Positions 1 through 4,072 of a stretch of DNA of 7,594 bases are shown one piece after another (position 1 is the first letter of the stretch; every line of letters starts with the position of its first letter). This DNA comes from Hyphomicrobiales bacterium (GTDB lineage: Bacteria > Pseudomonadota > Alphaproteobacteria > Rhizobiales > Beijerinckiaceae): assembly GCA_028290595.1 (NCBI GenBank), contig JAQGJO010000433.1:1-7594 (forward strand), given 5' to 3'. The notes beneath the pieces were generated by a model, which was given only the letters and a program-made list of their open reading frames with translations, ran no database searches and was not told where the DNA came from. A program made the position numbers and the translations under genes.

Positions 1-444
1 GATCGAACGCTTGAGATCGCCGGCCTCGTAAACGGGCTATCGGCGCGCGCGATCGAGCGTGAGGCTGCCCGAGTCGCGGCGCTGGAAGCCGACATTCGCG
101 AACGCGCCGCTTTCAACCGGCGGCTGCGAGCGCAGGAATTCCTGCGGCGGCGCGACGCTGAAATCGCTGCCTATCAGGCCGAGCAGGCGCGGCTTGCTGA
201 AGAGGAGTTACGGCGGCAGGCGACGGAGACGGCCCGCGTCGAGCGTGAAAAAGCTGAGCGCGCGAAGGTGGAACAGCGCGAACGCGCCGAAGCGGAACGC
301 CGCGCGCAGGAGGCGCGCCGGGCTCCGGAACCGACCCACACGCCGCAGGGGACGCCGCTCGATGTGGTGCCGCGCCCGCCGCCGCGCCCGCCAGTTACCG
401 TAACGCCTCCGCGTCGTGATCCGTCGCCGTCGGGAATTTATTGA
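1..444 (+). CDS. Unrecognised coiled-coil protein with proline-rich tail (C-terminal part only)
   Basis: The frame starting at base 1 stays open for 147 codons to a TGA at 442-444; the start lies outside the window. I do not recognise the family. Residues from about 15 to 110 of the visible part are dominated by Glu, Arg, Ala and Gln in a heptad-like pattern, as expected for a long, highly charged coiled coil. From about residue 108 the protein changes abruptly to a low-complexity Pro/Arg/Thr tail with several PRPP-type runs and ends in SPSGIY. No membrane segment or catalytic motif is visible. It converges on the minus-strand ribbon-helix-helix gene, with only five bases between the two stops and no clear terminator. 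A second plus-strand frame (59-403) is also open, but it encodes an Arg/Ser-rich peptide typical of a shadow frame. I am confident that the frame is coding, but not about its role. Confidence 0.6.
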   Translation, partial: DRTLEIAGLVNGLSARAIEREAARVAALEADIRERAAFNRRLRAQEFLRRRDAEIAAYQAEQARLAEEELRRQATETARVEREKAERAKVEQRERAEAERRAQEARRAPEPTHTPQGTPLDVVPRPPPRPPVTVTPPRRDPSPSGIY

Positions 445-449
445 ATACG

Positions 450-725
450 TCAGCGCGGCGGTGAGTGAGCCGCTTTCGCCTGCGCGTGCGTGAGCACGAA
501 GACACGCAAAGCCGAAGACAGATTGGCCGTGCCGCGCCGCGAATCAATCTCGCCGACGAGTGCCGCGAGCGAGACGCCTTGACCGCGTGCGATGTCTTTC
601 AAGGCGCGCCAGAAAGCGGCTTCGAGCGAGATCGACGTGCGATGGCCGGCGATCACCATGGAATGTTTTTCGACGCCGGAAAAAGGCGCCGCGCCATCAT
701 CGTCCGGCAGGGCCGGATCAGTCAT
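450..725 (-). CDS. Ribbon-helix-helix domain protein (RHH_4-like)
   Basis: This 91-residue protein probably binds DNA as a dimer through a ribbon-helix-helix fold. A short acidic N-terminus is followed by the strand-like stretch HSMVIAGHRTSISLE, then FWRALKDIARGQGVSLAALV and a second helix ending near the C-terminus. This is the arrangement of the RHH_4 type of short alphaproteobacterial proteins, where the beta strand is followed by two helices. I chose the ATG at 725-723. The frame is also open from a TTG at 731, two codons upstream. The start overlaps the end of the DUF4169 gene by eight bases (stop 720-718), which suggests translational coupling as the last gene of an sspB-led unit. The target DNA is unknown, and autoregulation is possible but not shown. 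The family call is from the sequence pattern and the neighbours. Confidence 0.82.
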   Translation of the reverse strand: MTDPALPDDDGAAPFSGVEKHSMVIAGHRTSISLEAAFWRALKDIARGQGVSLAALVGEIDSRRGTANLSSALRVFVLTHAQAKAAHSPPR

Positions 726-936
726 TGCCAAAATCTTCGCGGGAATCTTTGCTCGCGTCGCCCGGCTGCAGGCGATGGGCGTCGATGCGCTTGCGCTCCA
801 GCTCGCGCTCGGCCTCCGTCAGCCGCATCTCGGCTTTCGTGCGTCCGAAAGCGAGGCGATTGGCGGCCGCGGTCTTGGCGTTGTCGTCGCGGCCCTTGAG
901 CTTGCGCGCACGGCGCAGATTGACGATGTCGCCCAT
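718..936 (-). CDS. DUF4169 family small basic protein
   Basis: This 72-residue, highly charged protein starts MGDIVNLRRARK, contains NRLAFGRTKAE around residues 26-36 and IDAHRL near residue 51. These are the signature segments of the DUF4169 family, small proteins common in Rhizobiales and related groups. The family has no known function. The Arg/Lys-rich N-terminus and the predicted helix over most of the length are consistent with nucleic-acid or protein binding, but that is only a guess. It lies six bases downstream of the sspB stop and overlaps the ribbon-helix-helix gene by eight bases, so the three genes very probably form one transcript. The length is normal for the family and nothing looks broken. 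Confidence 0.85.
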   Translation of the reverse strand: MGDIVNLRRARKLKGRDDNAKTAAANRLAFGRTKAEMRLTEAERELERKRIDAHRLQPGDASKDSREDFGND

Positions 937-942
937 CAGGCC

Positions 943-1590
943 TCAGGTCTTCTTGCGAAAAGCGTCGATGGAGACGATTTTTCCGTCGTTCTTGCCGTCG
1001 TTCTGATCGTCCGCCGGGGGCTGCTTCTGGGATTTGTCGGCGCCTGGCTTTTCAGCAGCCGTCTTGTCGAGCGGGGGCTTCTCCGCCTTGTCGGCTTTGG
1101 GCGATTGCTTCGCACTTGCTGAGGGCGCGGCCGGGGACTTCGACTTTGCCGTTATCGGTGTCGGCCGGTTCTGGCTTTCGGCTGATATTTCGGCAGGAAG
1201 CTCTTCCGGAATTTGCTTGGCTTCGGGCGTCGCGCTCAGCGGCTCGAATTTCAAGCCGAAGGGAGCCGTCGGGTCCTCGAAGCCGGTGATGGCTTCGAAC
1301 GGGATGACGAGCTTTTCGGGAATATTATTGAACGAGAGACTGACCTCGATCTGCTGGTCGGAGACCGTGAGGTCCCAATACTGGTGCTGCAGGACGATGG
1401 TGATCTCTTCAGGATATTTGGCCTTCATCCGGCTCGATAGCTGTACGCCGGGGGCCTGGGTCTTGAAGGTCACATAAAAATGATGATCGCCTGGCGTCCC
1501 CTCGCGGGCCGCATCCATGAGCACTTTTCGTACAACGCCGAGCAGGGCATCCTGAACAAGTAAATCGTATCTGATAACCGGACCTGTCAT
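943..1590 (-). CDS. sspB: SspB family ClpXP protease adaptor
   Basis: SspB tethers ssrA-tagged proteins to ClpX and speeds their degradation by ClpXP in the cytoplasm. The 215-residue product has the alphaproteobacterial SspB layout. A conserved N-terminal substrate-binding domain (about residues 1-120) includes IRYDLLVQDALLGVVRKVL near the start, HHFYVTFKT and YPEEITIVLQHQYWDL in the middle, and IPFEAITGFEDPTAPFGLKF at about 96-115. A long Ala/Pro/Lys/Gln-rich linker (about 120-200) follows, then a short conserved C-terminal tail, IVSIDAFRKK, which is the expected ClpX-docking segment. The start ATG at 1590-1588 is preceded by AGAAGG eight bases upstream. It is the first protein gene after ssrA, which makes the RNA that writes the tag SspB reads, and it is followed by the DUF4169 and RHH genes. 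I see no convincing separate promoter between ssrA and sspB. Confidence 0.93.
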   Translation of the reverse strand: MTGPVIRYDLLVQDALLGVVRKVLMDAAREGTPGDHHFYVTFKTQAPGVQLSSRMKAKYPEEITIVLQHQYWDLTVSDQQIEVSLSFNNIPEKLVIPFEAITGFEDPTAPFGLKFEPLSATPEAKQIPEELPAEISAESQNRPTPITAKSKSPAAPSASAKQSPKADKAEKPPLDKTAAEKPGADKSQKQPPADDQNDGKNDGKIVSIDAFRKKT

Positions 1591-1598
1591 GCATAGGA

Positions 1599-1604
1599 CC
1601 TTCT
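1599..1604 (-). promoter_or_regulatory. Ribosome binding site of sspB
   Basis: AGAAGG on the minus strand lies eight bases upstream of the ATG at 1590-1588. It decides the sspB start, because another ATG four bases upstream (in ATGCATG) is in a different frame. Confidence 0.7.
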
Positions 1605-1619
1605 GGGGCCTTCAAATGA

Positions 1620-1828
1620 AAGTGGAGGCTTCTGTTGCCAGGCGCCTCCGAGCCCCGCCTAAAAGTGCTACCCCTTAGGACTTGAGTACCAGTACCGGCA
1701 CCGCATTACGCGGCGACAGCAACCGGAGCATAGTTGTCATTGGCAACTATAGGTTTGACCCGATAACGGCGGTATCATGCCGGGCAAAAGAGCACTTTTT
1801 ACACCCCCGTCGATCCTATTTCGCCCCC
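1620..1828 (-). ncRNA. ssrA: tmRNA coding (mRNA-like) piece
   Basis: The piece starts with acceptor 5' strand GGGGGCG (1828-1822) and the D-like block. A CCCG...CGGG stem, likely part of pseudoknot PK1, lies just before the tag frame, as in other tmRNAs. After the tag stop come CCTAA...TTAGG and, near the end, GGAGGC and GCCTCC framing CTGGCAACAGAA. The 3' end is set at the foot of this last hairpin, about 30 bases before the sspB start. It could lie a few bases further in either direction. Confidence 0.8.
1706..1744 (-). other. ssrA: tmRNA tag reading frame (ANDNYAPVAVAA)
   Basis: Twelve codons beginning with GCC, followed by TAA, encode ANDNYAPVAVAA. The bases just before the resume codon (TAGTT) match the TAGTC found before the resume codon of the E. 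coli tag. The N-terminal part, ANDNYA, contains the SspB-binding type of segment, and the C-terminal VAA is a ClpX-recognised end. The tag is too short to be called by ordinary gene finders and is not an independent protein. Confidence 0.95.
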
Positions 1829-1856
1829 GCCGAAACCCGCAGCAATTTGCGGGCTT
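1829..1856 (-). ncRNA. tmRNA intervening segment removed during processing
   Basis: These are the 28 bases between the encoded CCA of the acceptor piece and the first G of the coding piece. They fold into a hairpin, CCCGCA-AATTGC-TGCGGG. In two-piece tmRNAs this loop joins the acceptor strands in the precursor and is cut out by tRNA-type processing, leaving two RNAs held together by base pairing. The boundaries follow from the acceptor-stem pairing. The actual cleavage sites are inferred. Confidence 0.75.
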
Positions 1857-1938
1857 TGGTGGAGGCGCCGGGTACCGCCCCCGGGTCCGGATGGCTTATT
1901 ATAATGTCCGTTTATCACCATAGTCTCCTTGCGGAGAC
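1857..1938 (-). ncRNA. ssrA: tmRNA acceptor piece
   Basis: This is the 5' part of the permuted precursor, which becomes the acceptor RNA with an encoded CCA at 1859-1857. It starts with a perfect hairpin, GTCTCC-GCAA-GGAGAC (1938-1923), with a GNRA tetraloop. After an AT-richer stretch comes CATCC (1893-1889), which can pair with GGGTG (1806-1802) of the coding piece as a start of the long P2-like helix. The T arm has five perfect pairs (1884-1880 with 1872-1868) and a seven-base loop, GGCGGTA. The 3' strand CGCCTCC is at 1867-1861, and the discriminator base A is at 1860. The 5' boundary is inferred. Confidence 0.85.
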
Positions 1939-1944
1939 GGGATG

Positions 1945-1973
1945 AATATAGGGCCTTGAAACGGATAATGAAA
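1945..1973 (-). promoter_or_regulatory. Likely ssrA promoter
   Basis: The minus strand has TATATT (1950-1945) as a -10 element, one mismatch from TATAAT. It is separated by 17 bases from TTTCAT (1973-1968), a poor -35. The seventh base after the -10 element is G1938, exactly the first base of the acceptor-piece hairpin, which supports the placement. A six-base inverted repeat, GGCCTT/AAGGCC (1952-1957 and 1972-1977), brackets the -35 and spacer region. The weak -35 keeps confidence moderate. Confidence 0.45.
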
Positions 1974-1980
1974 GGCCGGC

Positions 1981-2014
1981 AAACGAAAAGCCGGTTGCTG
2001 GGGGGCAACCGGCT
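1981..2014 (-). terminator. Rho-independent terminator of the TerC gene
   Basis: A perfect 10-base-pair stem, AGCCGGTTGC/GCAACCGGCT (1989-1998 with 2005-2014), has a six-base loop. On the minus strand it is followed by TTTTCGTTT. It begins about 30 bases after the TerC stop, so it probably ends that transcript and insulates ssrA. Confidence 0.85.
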
Positions 2015-2044
2015 CAGTTGAGTGCAGTTTTTCAACCGCATTCG

Positions 2045-2821
2045 TTATCCGGCTGATTTTTGGCGCCGGTAAATTCCTGCCACGACCAATACCACGAGCA
2101 TGGCAATAAGACCGATGCCGGCGGCGGGCAGCCAGGCGGGGAAGCCGGATCTGGCTGTCAGGACCGCCAGCTCGCCGGGGAAATGCGAGACCAGGGGGGC
2201 GACTTCGTTCCAGCCGCGCCACATCATTTCGATGGCGACATAGACGATGATTGCGAGGCCGGCGAAGCCGATCCAGCGATGTTTCTGCAGGAGCTGGGCG
2301 ATCCAGGCGGCGGCCAGGCCCATGAGGGCGATGGACAGAGCGAGGCCGAAAATCAGCACCCAGGGATGTTCGCGGGCCGCGCCGCCGACGGCCAGCACGT
2401 TGTCGAGCGACATCGAAAGGTCGGCGATGACGATCTGCCAGACGGCCTGTTTGAAGGTCTTCTTCGACCCGCCGGGACTTGTTGCATGCTCGCCGCTCAC
2501 CGTGTCGGCGCCTTCGCTGTCGCTGTGGCCGCCCGAACGCAATTCGCGCCACATCTTCCAGCTCACCCATAGCAGCAGGACGCCGCCGGCCAGCAGCAGG
2601 CCGACGATCTGCAGCAATTGCGTCGTCATCAACGCCAGCACGATGCGCAGGACAGTGGCGGCAATGATGCCGATAAGAATGACCTTGCCGCGCTGTTCCT
2701 TGGGCAGACCCGCCGCCGCCAGACCGATGACGACAGCATTGTCGCCGGCCAGCACGAGGTCGATCATGATGACCTGAACCAGCGCTGTCAGAACGGAAGC
2801 CGAAAACAGTTCCTCAAGCAT
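2045..2821 (-). CDS. TerC family integral membrane protein (YjbE type)
   Basis: This 258-residue polytopic inner-membrane protein belongs to the TerC/YjbE group, members of which have been linked to metal-ion (notably manganese) export or loading of secreted metalloenzymes. Two matching half-sites are visible: D21 followed by D27-N28 (IDLVLAGDNAVVIG) and D134 followed by D140-N141 (ADLSMSLDNVLAVGG). This D-x5-DN internal duplication is the family hallmark and probably lines the ion path. About seven hydrophobic helices are apparent. A hydrophilic, Ser/Gly/Glu-rich loop spans residues 95-122. The start is the ATG at 2821-2819; only a weak AGG is seen upstream, so the start is likely rather than certain. 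The gene follows the small membrane protein by 84 bases and ends at a strong terminator. The metal specificity cannot be read from the sequence. Confidence 0.9.
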   Translation of the reverse strand: MLEELFSASVLTALVQVIMIDLVLAGDNAVVIGLAAAGLPKEQRGKVILIGIIAATVLRIVLALMTTQLLQIVGLLLAGGVLLLWVSWKMWRELRSGGHSDSEGADTVSGEHATSPGGSKKTFKQAVWQIVIADLSMSLDNVLAVGGAAREHPWVLIFGLALSIALMGLAAAWIAQLLQKHRWIGFAGLAIIVYVAIEMMWRGWNEVAPLVSHFPGELAVLTARSGFPAWLPAAGIGLIAMLVVLVVAGIYRRQKSAG

Positions 2822-2858
2822 GCGATATCAACCTGTACTCTTTTTGAATGATGGAAGT

Positions 2859-2884
2859 CCGCGCCGTGCTTGTGCGCGGCGCGG
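2859..2884. repeat. GC-rich perfect inverted repeat between two membrane-protein genes
   Basis: CCGCGCCG and CGGCGCGG form eight perfect pairs around a ten-base loop, in the gap between the small membrane protein and the TerC gene. No T-run follows on either strand, so a rho-independent terminator is unlikely. It could stabilise or attenuate the message between the two genes. Confidence 0.55.
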
Positions 2885-2905
2885 TGTTGAAGACCCGATG
2901 TTGAA

Positions 2906-3247
2906 CTAGAGCAGCAGCGCGACGTGGTCCGGATCGCCGAGCATGCCCGCGGCCAGACCGATGAAGGTCAATGTCGCGGCGAAGATCAGTATCGACTTGC
3001 GCTGCTCGGCTGGACGCAGGAATGCATAAGCCCCGGCGAGCGCTGCAATGGCGATCATGCCGAGGCTGAGAACTGGAAAGAACAGAGGAGCCGGAAAGGC
3101 CATGGCGGTCACGACGCCCGCCGCTGCGGCGATGGCGAGTGCCGGCGCCCATGCGGCAGTCGCCGGCGATAGCTGGTCCTTGTTGCCCGCGCTGTAATTG
3201 GCTTTGCCACCCACGCCCGGCGAAGGACTTACCAATCTGGACGACAT
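2906..3247 (-). CDS. Small membrane protein of unknown function, three predicted helices
   Basis: This is a 113-residue protein that I do not recognise. After a polar N-terminus of about 30 residues, three hydrophobic segments are visible: one starting WAPALAIAAAAGVVTAMAF, one around LFFPVLSLGMIAIAALAGAYAF, and one around SILIFAATLTFIGLAAGMLG. A short basic loop (RPAEQRKS) separates the second and third. The C-terminus, DPDHVALLL, is short. I chose the ATG at 3247-3245 because CAGGGAG lies a few bases upstream. The frame stays open for 12 more codons (to 3283), but no ribosome site precedes that ATG. The gene lies directly upstream of the TerC gene on the same strand, so a shared transcript is possible, although the gap has its own hairpin. 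No catalytic residue pattern is apparent. Confidence 0.72.
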   Translation of the reverse strand: MSSRLVSPSPGVGGKANYSAGNKDQLSPATAAWAPALAIAAAAGVVTAMAFPAPLFFPVLSLGMIAIAALAGAYAFLRPAEQRKSILIFAATLTFIGLAAGMLGDPDHVALLL

Positions 3248-3277
3248 GTTACGCTCCCTGCTGCGATAGATGCATGC

Positions 3278-3346
3278 CGGCAAGCGGTTTGCCGTATGGC
3301 TGCGGCGCAGCGTCCACCGCCGCGATGACGCGCCGGCTGGGCGCGT
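3278..3346. repeat. Cluster of three short hairpins upstream of the small membrane protein gene
   Basis: Three perfect inverted repeats lie in a row: CGGCAA/TTGCCG (3278-3294), GCTGC/GCAGC (3299-3311) and ACGCGCC/GGCGCGT (3328-3346). They sit in the 210-base gene-free gap 3248-3457. I could not pick a convincing promoter in this gap. Short GC-rich stems arise easily by chance in DNA of this composition, so function is uncertain. Confidence 0.4.
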
Positions 3347-3421
3347 GAAATGACCGCGGCTAGGTATGAATCTATGTGGCGGAAGAGGCGTTGAGTATTC
3401 GCAACAGCATGGGCGTTGAAT

Positions 3422-3454
3422 TACGGATCGATGGTCGTTGATTCATCGTCCGTA
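3422..3454 (-). repeat. 11-pair imperfect hairpin just after the response regulator gene
   Basis: TACGGA-T-CGATG and CATCGTCCGTA pair over 11 positions with one bulged T and a ten-base loop, beginning four bases past the regulator stop. There is no clean T-run, so it may be a weak terminator or a 3'-end protecting stem. The nine-base sequence GAATTACGG occurs at both borders (3418-3426 and 3455-3463). Confidence 0.5.
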
Positions 3455-3457
3455 GAA

Positions 3458-4072
3458 TTACGGTGTGATGCGGCCAAGCCTGATTGCGAGACGAACCAGT
3501 GCGGCAATGTTGTCGATCTGCAATTTATCCATGATCTGAGCGCGATAGCTTTCGACGGTGCGCGAGCTGATGCCGAGTTTTTTGGCGATGACCTGGCTTG
3601 TCTGGCCTTCGGAGACGAGATCGAAGACTTCCTTCTCGCGCGCCGTCAGGCTGTCGAAGCGGGTTTCGTTCTCCATGGCATGCCGGCTGCTGGCGTTGAG
3701 GCTGGCCACGCGTGACAGGCCGCGATTGATCGCAGCCACGAGCTTGATGTCATCCACTGGCTTTTCGATAAAATCTTCAGCACCGGCCTTGAGCGCGGCG
3801 ATTGCCATGGGAACATCGGCCTGGCCGGAAATCAGAATCGCCGGCACGGCGGGCTGACGGCCGGCAAGTTCGCGGGCCAATTGCACGCCATCCATGCCCG
3901 GCATGCGCACATCGCTGATGACGCAGGCGAACTCATCCTTCGCGGCCGCTTCGAGAAAGGCATCGCCGGATTCGAACAGGGTGCTGGTGTAGCCATAGGC
4001 GTCGAGGAGTTCGCCCAGGGCTTTGCGCACCTCGATCTGGTCGTCGACAATTGCAATCTTCGTATTAACCAA
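3458..4072 (-). CDS. FixJ/NarL-type response regulator (REC plus LuxR-type HTH)
   Basis: This 204-residue cytoplasmic response regulator is probably phosphorylated by the adjacent kinase. The receiver domain (about 1-120) has acidic pair D10-D11, phosphoacceptor D54 in VISDVRMPGMDG, switch residue S82 in LISG and K104 in EKP. The C-terminal part (about 138-204) is a LuxR-type helix-turn-helix: LTAREKEVFDLVSEGQTSQVIAKKLGIS with the recognition helix SRTVESYRAQIMDKL. Length and layout match the FixJ subfamily. I place the start at the TTG 4072-4070, because GAGGAG lies six bases upstream and the product then begins MVNTKIAIVDD. The ATG at 4141 would add 23 residues encoded inside the kinase gene. 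The start overlaps the kinase stop (4067-4065) by eight bases, which points to translational coupling. All receiver and HTH key residues are intact. Target genes are not visible. Confidence 0.93.
   Translation of the reverse strand: MVNTKIAIVDDQIEVRKALGELLDAYGYTSTLFESGDAFLEAAAKDEFACVISDVRMPGMDGVQLARELAGRQPAVPAILISGQADVPMAIAALKAGAEDFIEKPVDDIKLVAAINRGLSRVASLNASSRHAMENETRFDSLTAREKEVFDLVSEGQTSQVIAKKLGISSRTVESYRAQIMDKLQIDNIAALVRLAIRLGRITP

Larger units (their letters stand above)
1620..1938 (-). ncRNA. ssrA: tmRNA, circularly permuted two-piece alphaproteobacterial type
   Basis: tmRNA rescues ribosomes stalled on broken mRNA: it is charged with alanine, enters the empty A site and supplies a short reading frame that adds a degradation tag. 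On the minus strand the order is permuted. The tRNA 3' half comes first: T stem CCGGG/CCCGG, then CGCCTCC-A-CCA ending at 1857. A 28-base spacer follows, then the tRNA 5' half starting GGGGGCG at 1828, with the conserved D-region block GGATCGACGGG at 1816-1806. The two acceptor strands pair over seven positions, and the third pair is G-U, the alanine identity element. The tag frame is at 1744-1706. Downstream lie a CCTAA/TTAGG stem typical of a pseudoknot and a GGAGGC/GCCTCC hairpin (1649-1624) taken as the end. The 5' end is placed at G1938 from the promoter. The outer ends are approximate to about 10-20 bases. Confidence 0.93.

Noticed and set aside
465..1477. Several plus-strand open frames opposite the RHH, DUF4169 and SspB genes
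   Set aside because: The minus-strand products match known families with sensible spacing and starts. The plus-strand frames have no support.
1857..1938. An ordinary tRNA gene ending in the encoded CCA
   Set aside because: There is a T arm and an acceptor 3' strand but no upstream D arm or anticodon arm. The matching 5' half lies downstream, which identifies a permuted tmRNA.
1682..2041. Short protein frames on both strands within the ssrA region
   Set aside because: They overlap the structured tmRNA gene and its promoter and lack ribosome sites. The tmRNA explains the sequence.
2859..2884. Rho-independent terminator after the small membrane protein gene
   Set aside because: The stem is strong, but no T-run follows on the minus strand, so it is listed only as an inverted repeat.
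2822..2905. Possible yybP-ykoY manganese riboswitch before the TerC/YjbE-type gene
   Set aside because: TerC-like genes can be controlled by this riboswitch, but the 84-base gap holds a single GC-rich hairpin and none of the conserved riboswitch segments I would expect.
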